A stretch of DNA of 6,208 nt from Desulfuromonadales bacterium C00003107 (GCA_001751225.1 MAXT01000172.1:1-6208); one strand, 5' to 3'. Counted from the first letter of the stretch, positions 1 through 5,855 are shown. A program made the numbers and translations. Notes: generated by a model not told the origin, from the letters alone.

Positions 1-2
1 GG

Positions 3-941
3 ATAGAGGATGACGCTCCTGTAGAGCCGGCCTGGCAGACCATCGACCCGCAGGGGGTGGACAAACACTTGAGCGGCCTCCTCCACCGGAAACGGGCTCG
101 GCTCTGGGCCTTGGTTCTTGAGGCGCGAGGCCTGCCCTGCCGCCTGGAACAGCAAGGAGGTCGCTGGCAGCTATGGGTGCCAGAAAAAGAACAGGCCCGG
201 GCTCTCGACGAACTGCACCGCTACGAAACGGAGAACCATAACTGGCCGCCAACATTGGCACCACCGGTGCCCCTTAAAAGCAACAGCCTCATCACCCTGT
301 CGCTGCTGGCCCTGCTCGGCATCTTTCACAACCTGGGCAGTTTGCACATTCCCGAGATTCACAGCCTGAACATCGATTGGCTGCAACTCGGCAACGCCGA
401 TGCCGGAGCGATTCGTGCCGGCCAATGGTGGCGGGCCGTCACTGCCCTGACCCTGCATGCCGACGGCCTGCATCTGCTCGGCAACCTGCTGATCGGCGGT
501 TTTTTTATCGATCGTTTGAACCGTGAAGTCGGAAGCGGTCGCGGCTGGACCCTGGTGCTTCTTGCCGGTACCCTGGGCAACCTGATCAACGCGTTGATGC
601 AACCGGCCATCCACCGCTCCGTCGGCCTATCGACAGCGGTATTCGGTACCGTCGCCATTCTGGCGGTGCGAAGCGCCCGCCACCATCGCCACTCCCTGCG
701 GCAGCGCTGGCCCCTACCTCTGGCCGCAGCCCTTGCATTGCTCGGCCTGCTCGGCAGCGGCGGCGAGTTAACCGATCTCGGCGGTCACCTAATGGGCTTT
801 GTTGCCGGGCTGGGCCTCGGATGGCTGAGCTGCCTGCTCTGGCCTAGCGAACACGGCACTGACCGCTGGAGCAATCTACTGGCGGGGCTGGGCAGCGCGG
901 CTCTGGTTGTCGGTGCCTGGCTGGCGGCACTCAATCAGTAA
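3..941 (+). CDS. Rhomboid family intramembrane serine protease, 5' end outside window
   Basis: Predicted inner-membrane protease that cuts transmembrane segments of other proteins. Residues are numbered from the GTG at 57. A soluble alpha/beta domain (about 10-62, with LVLEARGLPCRLE) precedes about seven membrane segments (about 76-95, 139-155, 164-184, 189-205, 219-233, 243-263, 274-292). Rhomboid hallmarks are present: WWR at 124-126, HxxxN at 139-143, the catalytic serine in GLSTAVFG (S192), and the catalytic histidine in GGHLMGF (H244). The Ser-His dyad is therefore intact. The GTG at 57 is a weak start: its purine run touches the codon, and the frame stays open to base 3, reading PAWQTIDPQG just upstream, which fits the beginning of this N-terminal domain. 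The real start is probably outside the window. The gene stands alone here, convergent with lspA, and its substrate cannot be told. The family call is firm; the start is not. Confidence 0.9.
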   Translation: MEDDAPVEPAWQTIDPQGVDKHLSGLLHRKRARLWALVLEARGLPCRLEQQGGRWQLWVPEKEQARALDELHRYETENHNWPPTLAPPVPLKSNSLITLSLLALLGIFHNLGSLHIPEIHSLNIDWLQLGNADAGAIRAGQWWRAVTALTLHADGLHLLGNLLIGGFFIDRLNREVGSGRGWTLVLLAGTLGNLINALMQPAIHRSVGLSTAVFGTVAILAVRSARHHRHSLRQRWPLPLAAALALLGLLGSGGELTDLGGHLMGFVAGLGLGWLSCLLWPSEHGTDRWSNLLAGLGSAALVVGAWLAALNQ

Positions 942-961
942 CTCAAAACCCCGCTGAATAC

Positions 962-997
962 AAAGCCGCCCCGAGTAACTATCTCGGGGCGGCTTTT
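962..997. terminator. Perfect 14-bp hairpin terminator between convergent genes
   Basis: Bases 962-975 pair perfectly with 983-996 (AAAGCCGCCCCGAG against CTCGGGGCGGCTTT) around a 7-nt loop. On the plus strand the stem runs into TTTTACAGTTTTT, a good rho-independent terminator 20 nt after the rhomboid stop codon. Read on the minus strand the stem ends in only TTTG, so it may also stop lspA transcripts but more weakly. Confidence 0.9.
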
Positions 998-1015
998 ACA
1001 GTTTTTATCCTGGGA

Positions 1016-1504
1016 TCAGGTCCGTTTCGCCTGCCGCTCTGCTTGCCACAGACCGAGCAGCAACAGCCCGACCCCGACACAAATAGCGATATCGGCCACG
1101 TTAAAGGCCGGCCAATGGTATCGGTACCAGTGCACATCGAGGAAGTCGATCACCTCGCCGAGCCGCACCCGATCCACCAGGTTGCCCAAGGCGCCGCCGA
1201 GGACCAGACTCAGGCCGACCTGCTGACCCCGCTGATAATCCTCAACCTGGCGCAAATACCAGAGGATACCGACCACCGCCAGCAGAGCCACGCCAATAAA
1301 GAACGGCACCCGAAAGGCGCTGTCGGAGAACATGCCAAAGGCCGCACCCTTGTTGCGCACATGGGTGATATGGAAAAAATTCTCCACGACCTCCAGGGAC
1401 TCGTAGAGAGAGAAGCGGCGATCGATGAAGATCTTGCTGAGTTGGTCAAAAAAGACCACCAACCCGGCGATGGGCAGCGCCAGGCGCAACCGGTTTATCA
1501 TCAT
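1016..1504 (-). CDS. lspA: Lipoprotein signal peptidase (signal peptidase II)
   Basis: Inner-membrane aspartyl protease that removes the signal peptide from diacylglyceryl-modified prolipoproteins, acting after Lgt in lipoprotein maturation. The 162-residue product has the usual length and four hydrophobic segments (about 6-19, 64-84, 96-110, 137-153). Family motifs are all present: FFDQLSK (D20, K24), [11 protein letters not shown] (49-59), [10 protein letters not shown] (103-112), VIDFLDVHW (118-126) and [11 protein letters not shown] (131-141). The catalytic pair by family alignment is D120 and D138. I chose the ATG at 1504, which overlaps the ileS stop as ATGA. A longer reading beginning 11 codons earlier would add [11 protein letters not shown], which is simply ileS tail sequence in another frame. 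A second ATG follows at 1501. GGGAGG at 1523-1518 lies 13 nt upstream, rather far, so translational coupling to ileS is likely. Confidence 0.96.
   Translation of the reverse strand: MMINRLRLALPIAGLVVFFDQLSKIFIDRRFSLYESLEVVENFFHITHVRNKGAAFGMFSDSAFRVPFFIGVALLAVVGILWYLRQVEDYQRGQQVGLSLVLGGALGNLVDRVRLGEVIDFLDVHWYRYHWPAFNVADIAICVGVGLLLLGLWQAERQAKRT
1501..1504 (-). promoter_or_regulatory. ATGA stop/start overlap of ileS and lspA
   Basis: The ileS stop TGA (1503-1501) shares bases with the lspA ATG (1504-1502), and a second ATG follows directly (1501-1499). The arrangement suggests lspA is translated by ribosomes finishing ileS, and it places both genes on one transcript. Confidence 0.75.
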
Positions 1505-4284
1505 GAGGCTGCCAGAGCCTCCCGGCAACGCTGGCAAGCGCCGGGATGAGTCTCATTGGCACCAACGGTGACCGAGTAGTTCCAGCAGCGCTCGCACTTG
1601 TCTCCCTGGGCCTTTTCGATAAGGATCTTAAGGCCAGGCACAGCCTCGCCAACCTGGGAAGTTTCCAAGTTAGTGGCGAGTTCCGCCTGGGAAACGATAA
1701 ACAGGGTTGCCAACTCTTCTTTATAGGCGGCGAGTAGCTCGGCCACTGGCCCTGCCGGTGCCTCCAGCACAACACGTGCGTCGAGGGAATGACCTATCAG
1801 CTTGTCGTTGCGGGCCAACTCCAGAGCTTTGCTCACATCGGAACGAACAGCTAGTAATTGCTGGTATCGCTCGTTAAGAGCGGTATCGACCAGACTGTTT
1901 TCAAAGCGGGGGAACCGAGCTAAATGCACACTCTCTTCCCGTTCGCCGGGCAGGTACTGCCAAACTTCCTCGGCGGTAAAGGACAGTACTGGGGCGATGA
2001 GCCGGGTCAGTGCATCGAGAATCCGGTACATGGCGGTCTGGGCGCTACGCCGTGCCAGGCTTCTGGGCGGCGAAATGTACAGTCGGTCCTTAAGCACGTC
2101 GAGATAAAAGGAGCTCATCTCAACGCTGCAGAAGTTGTGCACCGCGTGGTAGATAACGTGAAATTCGTAATCGTCGTAGGATTTCTCCACCCGGACGACC
2201 AAATCCTCCAACTGACCGAGGGCCCAGCGATCGGTCTCCAGCAAATCACTATCCGCGACGCTATCCGTCGCCGGATCGAAATCGTGGATATTGCCGAGAA
2301 TGTAGCGGGCGGTGTTGCGAATCCGCCGGTAAGCGTCGGAGATGCGCTGTAGGATCTCCTGGCTGACACGAATATCGTCCCGATAGTCCTGAGCCGCCAC
2401 CCACAGGCGTAGAATCTCGGCGCCGAACTTCTTGATGATCTCCTCAGGGGCGACCACGTTGCCAGAAGACTTGGACATCTTCTTGCCCTGGCCGTCGACA
2501 ACGAAACCGTGGGTCAGTACCGCCTTGTAGGGAGCCACACCGCGGGTGCCGACGGAGGCGAGTAGGCTGGAATGGAACCAGCCGCGATGCTGGTCGCTGC
2601 CTTCCATGTAGAGATCCGCCGGGGTGTTGAGATAGTCACGATCTTCCAGTACCGCGGCGTGGGAAACTCCGGAATCGAACCAGACGTCAAGGATGTCAGT
2701 CTCCTTGACGAATTCGCCACCGCCGCAGGAGGGACAAGCTGTGCCGGCCGGCACCAGTTCGGAGGCCTCCTTCTCAAACCAGATATCGCTGCCCGCCTCT
2801 TCGAAGAGGTCGGCCACGTGATGCATGAGCTTGCCGTCGGTCATCGCTTCGCGGCAGCTGGCGCAATAGAAGATGGTGATCGGCACCCCCCAGCTGCGCT
2901 GGCGGCTGATGCACCAGTCGGGACGTTTTTCGATCATGCCGTAGATGCGTTCCTGCCCCCAGCGGGGAATCCACTGCACATCGTTGATGTGCTGCAGAGC
3001 CTTCTCCCGCAGATCATTGGCGGCCATGGAGACGAACCACTGCTCGGTAGCGCGAAAGATGACCGGCTTTTTACAGCGCCAGCAGTGAGGATAACTGTGA
3101 GAGACCTTGCCCAACTTGAGCAAAGCGCCGACCTCCTCCAACTTGGCGTTGACCGCATCGTTGGCATCGGCCAGCTTCATGCCGCCGAACAATTCCAGAT
3201 CCTTTACGTATTTGCCGTAATCGTTGACCGGGTTGAGAATTTCCAAGCCGTAAGCGAGTCCGACCACATAGTCGTCCTGACCGTGACCGGGGGCGGTATG
3301 CACGCAGCCGGTACCGGCCTCGAGGGTGACGTGATCGCCTAGAACCAGCAACGAGTCCCTCTGATAAAAGGGATGCCGGCAGACCTTGCGTTCGAACAGC
3401 TTGGCGTCGAAAGTGGTCACAATCTGATAGTCGTCGATAGCCAGTTCGCTCATGACACCAGCGACCAGCCCTTCGGCCATCACCAGCAGCTCATCACCGG
3501 CTTCAACCACGGCATAAGGCAGTTCTGGATTGAGGCAAACCGCCAGGTTGGCCGGAATAGTCCAGGGGGTAGTGGTCCAGATGACAAAGGACAGGGGCCG
3601 GCCAGCCAACTCCATCAGCTCCTCGGGCAGCTCATCGGCAAAGGGAAACTTAACGAAGATGGACGGCGAGGTATGGTCGGCGTACTCGACTTCGGCCTCA
3701 GCCAGAGCGGTGACGCAGGAAGAACACCAGTGGATCGGCTTCTTGCCCTTAAACAAGCCACCGCGCTCGGCAAAATGAGCCAACTCGCGGGCGGTGGAGG
3801 CTTCGTAGTGCTCGGTCATGGTCAGGTAAGGACGGTCCCATTCGCCAAACACACCGAGACGCTCGAACTCCTCACTCTGGATTTTGACCCACTCGGCGGC
3901 ATACTCGCGACAAGCCTTGCGAATCTCGGTCTTGCTCATATCGCGCTTTTTCTTGCCAAGCTTCTTGTCGACCATCAGTTCGATGGGTAAGCCGTGGCAG
4001 TCCCAGCCCGGTACGTAAGGGGCGTAAAACCCCTGCATACGGCGGCTTTTAAGCACCACGTCCTTAAGAATCTTATTCAGCGCATGTCCGATATGGATGT
4101 GGCCGTTGGCATAGGGAGGGCCATCGTGCAAAGTGAAGTTAGGCAGTTCCTTACCCGTCTCTTCGAGCTTCTGATAGAGCCCTTCGGTCTGCCACTTCTC
4201 GAGCATCTCCGGTTCCCGTTTGGGCAGATTGCCCCGCATAGGGAAATCAGTTACCGGCAGATTGAGGGTCGTTTTATAATCCAT
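1501..4284 (-). CDS. ileS: Isoleucine--tRNA ligase
   Basis: Cytoplasmic class I aminoacyl-tRNA synthetase that activates isoleucine with ATP and charges tRNA-Ile, with editing of mischarged valine. The 927 residues match the usual bacterial length. HIGH is at 64-67 ([15 protein letters not shown]) and KMSKS at 602-606. The editing domain shows [11 protein letters not shown] (236-246) and [11 protein letters not shown] (329-339); WFDSG at 535-539 is typical of the catalytic core. The anticodon-binding region lies at about 640-820. The C-terminal zinc finger has C897, C900, C917 and C920. Two more cysteine sets occur: WCSSC (C187/C190) with HCWRC (C401/C404), and C474/C477 with C517/C520. The ATG at 4284 is preceded by GGGAG with 7-nt spacing. 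It is the first gene of an ileS-lspA operon. All key residues are present and nothing appears broken. Confidence 0.98.
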   Translation of the reverse strand: MDYKTTLNLPVTDFPMRGNLPKREPEMLEKWQTEGLYQKLEETGKELPNFTLHDGPPYANGHIHIGHALNKILKDVVLKSRRMQGFYAPYVPGWDCHGLPIELMVDKKLGKKKRDMSKTEIRKACREYAAEWVKIQSEEFERLGVFGEWDRPYLTMTEHYEASTARELAHFAERGGLFKGKKPIHWCSSCVTALAEAEVEYADHTSPSIFVKFPFADELPEELMELAGRPLSFVIWTTTPWTIPANLAVCLNPELPYAVVEAGDELLVMAEGLVAGVMSELAIDDYQIVTTFDAKLFERKVCRHPFYQRDSLLVLGDHVTLEAGTGCVHTAPGHGQDDYVVGLAYGLEILNPVNDYGKYVKDLELFGGMKLADANDAVNAKLEEVGALLKLGKVSHSYPHCWRCKKPVIFRATEQWFVSMAANDLREKALQHINDVQWIPRWGQERIYGMIEKRPDWCISRQRSWGVPITIFYCASCREAMTDGKLMHHVADLFEEAGSDIWFEKEASELVPAGTACPSCGGGEFVKETDILDVWFDSGVSHAAVLEDRDYLNTPADLYMEGSDQHRGWFHSSLLASVGTRGVAPYKAVLTHGFVVDGQGKKMSKSSGNVVAPEEIIKKFGAEILRLWVAAQDYRDDIRVSQEILQRISDAYRRIRNTARYILGNIHDFDPATDSVADSDLLETDRWALGQLEDLVVRVEKSYDDYEFHVIYHAVHNFCSVEMSSFYLDVLKDRLYISPPRSLARRSAQTAMYRILDALTRLIAPVLSFTAEEVWQYLPGEREESVHLARFPRFENSLVDTALNERYQQLLAVRSDVSKALELARNDKLIGHSLDARVVLEAPAGPVAELLAAYKEELATLFIVSQAELATNLETSQVGEAVPGLKILIEKAQGDKCERCWNYSVTVGANETHPGACQRCREALAAS

Positions 4285-4291
4285 ATCGCTG

Positions 4292-4296
4292 CTCCC
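4292..4296 (-). promoter_or_regulatory. Ribosome binding site of ileS
   Basis: GGGAG on the minus strand, 7 nt before the ATG at 4284. It supports that start codon, which begins [10 protein letters not shown] as is usual for IleS. Confidence 0.7.
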
Positions 4297-4329
4297 GCGT
4301 CGCTTTCATGGGTGAAAATCAAGTCAAGT

Positions 4330-4358
4330 AAGTTAGCAAAACAGCCGTATAAGTACAA
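4330..4358 (-). promoter_or_regulatory. Possible weak -35/-10 promoter for ileS
   Basis: On the minus strand TTGTAC (4358-4353) and TAACTT (4335-4330) are 17 nt apart, between the upstream terminator and ileS. Both hexamers match the sigma-70 consensus only partly, and the -35 overlaps the terminator T-run. A promoter is expected somewhere here because a terminator isolates ileS from upstream, but this exact placement is a guess. Confidence 0.22.
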
Positions 4359-4384
4359 GAAAAAAGGCCTCCAAGAGGAGGCCT
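4357..4384 (-). terminator. Rho-independent terminator upstream of ileS
   Basis: Read on the minus strand, AGGCCTCC (4384-4377) pairs perfectly with GGAGGCCT (4372-4365) around a TCTT loop, followed by TTTTTCTTG. This is a strong intrinsic terminator. It ends the unit containing the small ribbon-helix-helix gene (4608-4766). Because it lies about 80 bp before ileS, it could alternatively be an attenuator in the ileS leader, but I see no T-box sequence that would support that. Confidence 0.8.
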
Positions 4385-4390
4385 GCATTC

Positions 4391-4405
4391 CGGCATCAGA
4401 TGCCG
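4391..4405. repeat. Short GC-rich inverted repeat
   Basis: CGGCATC and GATGCCG form a near-continuous palindrome (CGGCATCAGATGCCG) just beyond the terminator hairpin. As RNA it would be a 5-bp stem with a 5-nt loop. It has no T-run of its own. The surrounding 4385-4457 has no visible coding potential. Confidence 0.35.
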
Positions 4406-4457
4406 CTAGTGCCTCTGTTGGGCGCTGGACGACAGCAACTAAAAACAAGGCTTAACC

Positions 4458-4611
4458 TTGATGCTTTCGCAAAAGGTCATGAGATAGCTAAGCAAAAATT
4501 TCGATCTACAAGGCGTAGTGGTTTTTCAGGGGTGAAGGCATACATAGTGTATGTCGAAGTCCTGAAAAGGCACTGCAACGTAGTAGGTTGGACTTTTTGC
4601 GACGCCATCAA
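4458..4611. repeat. 154-bp long-palindrome intergenic element with terminal inverted repeats
   Basis: The ends are 21-bp inverted repeats (4458-4478 and 4591-4611) matching at 17 of 21 positions; both begin TTGATG read inwards. Nested inside are further matching arms: GATCTAC (4503-4509) with GTAGGTT (4583-4589, two G-U pairs); GTAGTG (4515-4520) with CACTGC (4571-4576, one G-U pair); TTTTCAGG (4523-4530) with CCTGAAAA (4561-4568); and CATACA (4539-4544) with TGTATG (4548-4553) around a TAG loop. The left arm carries about 24 extra bases (4479-4502) that include an alternative partner, GCAAAAA (4492-4498), for the right arm. The whole can fold into one long imperfect hairpin. There is no transposase, so it would be a non-autonomous, MITE-like or REP-like element. 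I have an unverified impression of similar dispersed elements in Desulfuromonadales genomes. Copy number cannot be judged here. Confidence 0.7.
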
Positions 4612-4766
4612 CCTTCGACCTCCGTCAAACCAAGCAGGCTTCTCCGCAGAAGGTTGGAGATATTGGTTCCCGACTGCTTAGCAAGCTTCTTTAGTTGCTC
4701 CATCTCGCGGTCGTTGATGCGACAGGAGACAATAAAATTTTTAGGATTTTCAACGGATTTACCCAT
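4608..4766 (-). CDS. Small ribbon-helix-helix (CopG/Arc-like) DNA-binding protein, 52 aa
   Basis: The product begins MGKSVENPKNFIVSCRINDR and ends LLGLTEVEG. A short basic lead is followed by a beta-strand (about 10-18, FIVSCRIND), a first helix (about 20-32, REMEQLKKLAKQS) and, after GTN, a second helix (about 36-47, ISNLLRRSLLGL). This order and length match the ribbon-helix-helix fold, in which a dimer inserts a paired strand into the DNA major groove. The ATG at 4766 has a strong GGGAGGG 6 nt upstream, and the TGA stop lies in the end of the long palindromic element. Such proteins act as antitoxins or small autoregulators. No toxin gene is visible on either side, so a solitary regulator is more likely than a toxin-antitoxin pair. 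Targets are unknown; the palindromes just upstream are natural candidates for self-regulation. The short length is normal for this fold, so it need not be truncated. Confidence 0.82.
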   Translation of the reverse strand: MGKSVENPKNFIVSCRINDREMEQLKKLAKQSGTNISNLLRRSLLGLTEVEG

Positions 4767-4772
4767 AACATA

Positions 4773-4779
4773 CCCTCCC
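4773..4779 (-). promoter_or_regulatory. Strong ribosome binding site of the 52-aa gene
   Basis: GGGAGGG on the minus strand, 6 nt before the ATG at 4766. It decides the start: the other nearby ATG (4771-4769), in a different frame, gives a short product with no family resemblance. Confidence 0.75.
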
Positions 4780-4799
4780 ATAAACTATGTCAAACAGAT

Positions 4800-4814
4800 C
4801 AGGCTTCAAGCCTG
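4800..4814. promoter_or_regulatory. 15-bp perfect inverted repeat in the leader of the RHH gene
   Basis: CAGGCTT and AAGCCTG flank a single central base, 34 bp upstream of the RHH start codon. It may be a protein-binding half-site pair, or a leader RNA hairpin (CAGGC/GCCTG with a 5-nt loop) close to the ribosome binding site. Confidence 0.45.
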
Positions 4815-4824
4815 GGTCATGACC
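4815..4824. promoter_or_regulatory. 10-bp perfect palindrome GGTCATGACC
   Basis: It abuts the 15-bp inverted repeat and is self-complementary over all 10 bases. It lies between the predicted transcription start and the RHH gene, and could be an operator. Confidence 0.4.
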
Positions 4825-4839
4825 AACTCAATACACGCA

Positions 4840-4851
4840 GACGTATACGTC
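4840..4851. promoter_or_regulatory. 12-bp perfect palindrome GACGTATACGTC over predicted start point
   Basis: It is self-complementary over all 12 bases and lies 2 bp downstream of the sigma-54-like -12 element, covering the predicted transcription start (about 4843). A repressor bound here would block initiation. The encoded ribbon-helix-helix protein is the obvious candidate for binding, by inference only. Confidence 0.5.
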
Positions 4852-4853
4852 AC

Positions 4854-4869
4854 TGCAAAGCTGTTGCCA
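4854..4869 (-). promoter_or_regulatory. Sigma-54-like -24/-12 promoter for the RHH gene
   Basis: On the minus strand the site reads TGGCAACAGCTTTGCA. Against the sigma-54 consensus TGGCACG-N4-TTGCW it matches every position except the sixth and seventh, with the invariant GG and GC correctly spaced. The predicted start is at about 4843, leaving a leader of about 76 nt before the ATG at 4766. No comparable sigma-70 promoter is seen at a useful distance. Sigma-54 promoters are used widely in Desulfuromonadales. Confidence 0.55.
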
Positions 4870-4886
4870 CAACCCTATTTCTCGCC

Positions 4887-4901
4887 TAATTTTTTAAATT
4901 A
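4887..4901. promoter_or_regulatory. AT-rich palindrome upstream of the -24/-12 element
   Basis: TAATTT and AAATTA flank TTT, a 15-bp all-AT palindrome containing a T6 run, in otherwise mixed sequence. It is centred near -51 from the predicted start, where DNA bending commonly helps an enhancer-bound activator reach sigma-54 polymerase. I do not see a clear IHF consensus in it. Confidence 0.3.
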
Positions 4902-4938
4902 CCCCATCATTCCAGACACTTGCCATGCATAGCAGAAA

Positions 4939-4954
4939 ACAACCCTAATGTTGT
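4939..4954. promoter_or_regulatory. Inverted repeat ACAAC-N6-GTTGT, possible upstream activator site
   Basis: Two 5-bp arms are separated by 6 bp, centred about 103 bp upstream of the predicted sigma-54 start, a usual location for enhancer-binding-protein sites. Its left part (ACAACCCTA, 4939-4947) recurs exactly at 4869-4877, touching the -24 element. The arms are short, so chance is possible. Confidence 0.28.
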
Positions 4955-5070
4955 CGGTTCCTGTCCAGCGTCTCAATCAGACACAATCCGCACCGGAGCG
5001 CTACAATTCTACCCTTGCTCGTGACTACTGCAACCCCTTGCAACCATCTCCAAGGACCGCGTCCCAACAC

Positions 5071-5106
5071 AAAAAAAGCGCCCGCCACACACTGCGACAG
5101 ACGCTT
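5071..5106 (-). terminator. Rho-independent terminator after the amidotransferase gene
   Basis: Read on the minus strand, AAGCGTCTGTC (5106-5096) pairs with GGCGGGCGCTT (5086-5076) over 11 bp including three G-U pairs, with a 9-nt loop, followed by a run of T (5075-5071, with two more T in the stem base). It begins 17 nt after the stop codon of the 5124-5843 gene and marks the end of the kinase-amidotransferase operon. Confidence 0.85.
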
Positions 5107-5123
5107 ATTTTTCTAGAACAGCA

Positions 5124-5843
5124 CTAATCAATACTGTTAGCAGACTGACCAACGGACGCCAAACGGTCGAGCAAGCAATAGAGGGTTTCATGCAGGCGCT
5201 CAAAGACCGCCGGCGGTGCCGCCAGCATCTGCTCGGCACTCTGCACGTAGCTGCCGGGCACAATATCCTCGCCGCAATGATCGATGAGTCGCCGCATACT
5301 GTCTGCGGTGACCTCAAAGTGAAATTGCAGGCCGAGCACCCGTTGGTCGTAGAGAAAGGCTTGTTGGGCACAGGCACTGCTACTGGCCAGGCAGACCGAG
5401 CCAGAAGGTAGCTCAAAGGTATCGCCGTGCCAGTGATAGGCCTGAAGAGGTTCGTCCAAATCACCGAACAAACGCGATTGACGGCCCGCTTCAGTCAAAG
5501 ACAGAGGCCACCAGCCGATCTCCCTTTCAGGGCCGGCATATACCGGTGAACCGAGCCGGTCGGCCAGCAACTGGGCACCGAGACAGATGCCAAGCAGGGT
5601 CTTATCAGCGGCAAGCGCCTGATCGATGCAGGCCTTTTCCGCGGCTAGCCAGGGATGTTGCAGTTCCTGGTATATATTCATCGGCCCGCCCATGATTAGC
5701 AGCCAGTCGAAAACATCCAGCGACGGTAGTGCCTCACCGGCATAGAGTCGACTGATGACCAGGGAGTGACCTCGTTTCGCCGCCCAGTCGGCGATGGCCG
5801 CCGGCCCTTCGAATGGCACATGTTGCAGGCAGTGAATACGCAT
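5124..5843 (-). CDS. Class I glutamine amidotransferase-like protein
   Basis: A 239-residue stand-alone GATase1-fold protein, probably cytoplasmic. The nucleophile cysteine lies in LLGICLGAQLLA (C87), and the His-Glu partners in LGLQFHFEVT (H175, E177), so the Cys-His-Glu triad is complete. MGGPMNIYQE (51-60) corresponds to the oxyanion-loop region, and AYHWHGDTFELP (135-146) is typical of the solitary branch related to GMP synthase amidotransferase domains. No synthetase domain is fused or adjacent, so the acceptor of the ammonia, or any other substrate of the triad, is unknown. Some relatives hydrolyse gamma-glutamyl compounds, but nothing here decides that. The ATG at 5843 has AGGAG 7 nt upstream. 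It follows the histidine kinase gene by 15 nt and is closed by its own terminator, so it is probably co-expressed with the kinase. The fold call is firm; the reaction is open. Confidence 0.88.
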   Translation of the reverse strand: MRIHCLQHVPFEGPAAIADWAAKRGHSLVISRLYAGEALPSLDVFDWLLIMGGPMNIYQELQHPWLAAEKACIDQALAADKTLLGICLGAQLLADRLGSPVYAGPEREIGWWPLSLTEAGRQSRLFGDLDEPLQAYHWHGDTFELPSGSVCLASSSACAQQAFLYDQRVLGLQFHFEVTADSMRRLIDHCGEDIVPGSYVQSAEQMLAAPPAVFERLHETLYCLLDRLASVGQSANSID

Positions 5844-5850
5844 TGTGTTT

Positions 5851-5855
5851 CTCCT
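5851..5855 (-). promoter_or_regulatory. Ribosome binding site of the amidotransferase gene
   Basis: AGGAG on the minus strand, 7 nt before the ATG at 5843 and only 3 nt after the kinase stop codon. The closeness supports joint transcription and re-initiation. Confidence 0.7.

Larger units (their letters stand above)
4767..5123. other. 357-bp non-coding stretch
   Basis: The half nearer the RHH gene (4773-4954) holds its ribosome binding site, three palindromes and the putative sigma-54 promoter. From about 4955 to 5070 the plus strand is C-rich, and I see only weak structure: a 7-bp direct repeat TGCAACC at 5029-5035 and 5039-5045. Both strands offer only very short ATG frames without ribosome binding sites. 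The stretch ends with the terminator of the amidotransferase gene. Confidence 0.6.

Noticed and set aside
1505..1537. Earlier lspA start adding 11 residues
   Set aside because: The extra residues [11 protein letters not shown] come from the out-of-frame ileS tail. LspA proteins usually begin just before the first membrane segment, as MMINRL does.
1043..1549. Plus-strand 168-codon open frame opposite lspA
   Set aside because: It is antisense to a clear lspA, the product is rich in His, Gln and Glu with no domain resemblance, and there is no supporting ribosome binding site.
2572..3990. Long plus-strand open frames opposite ileS (2572-3342 and 3373-3990)
   Set aside because: They mirror the codon bias of ileS, which has all its catalytic motifs on the minus strand. 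The antisense peptides show no recognisable motifs.
4251..4448. Minus-strand 65-codon open frame overlapping the start of ileS
   Set aside because: It runs through the terminator hairpin and into ileS in another frame, with no ribosome binding site or family resemblance.
4765..4793. TTGACA (4793-4788) with TGTTAT 17 nt downstream as a sigma-70 promoter for the RHH gene
   Set aside because: The -10 would overlap the ATG, so the transcript would begin inside the gene and lack the strong ribosome binding site.
4285..4800. T-box riboswitch upstream of ileS
   Set aside because: I looked on the minus strand for a sequence like AGGGTGGNACCGCG before the terminator hairpin and found none.
4588..4932. 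Plus-strand 114-codon open frame across the RHH gene and its promoter
   Set aside because: It is antisense to the better supported RHH gene, lacks a ribosome binding site, and looks like random composition.
4608..5123. Toxin-antitoxin module with the RHH protein as antitoxin
   Set aside because: No toxin-sized reading frame lies next to the RHH gene on either strand. Downstream is the palindromic element and terminator; upstream is non-coding.
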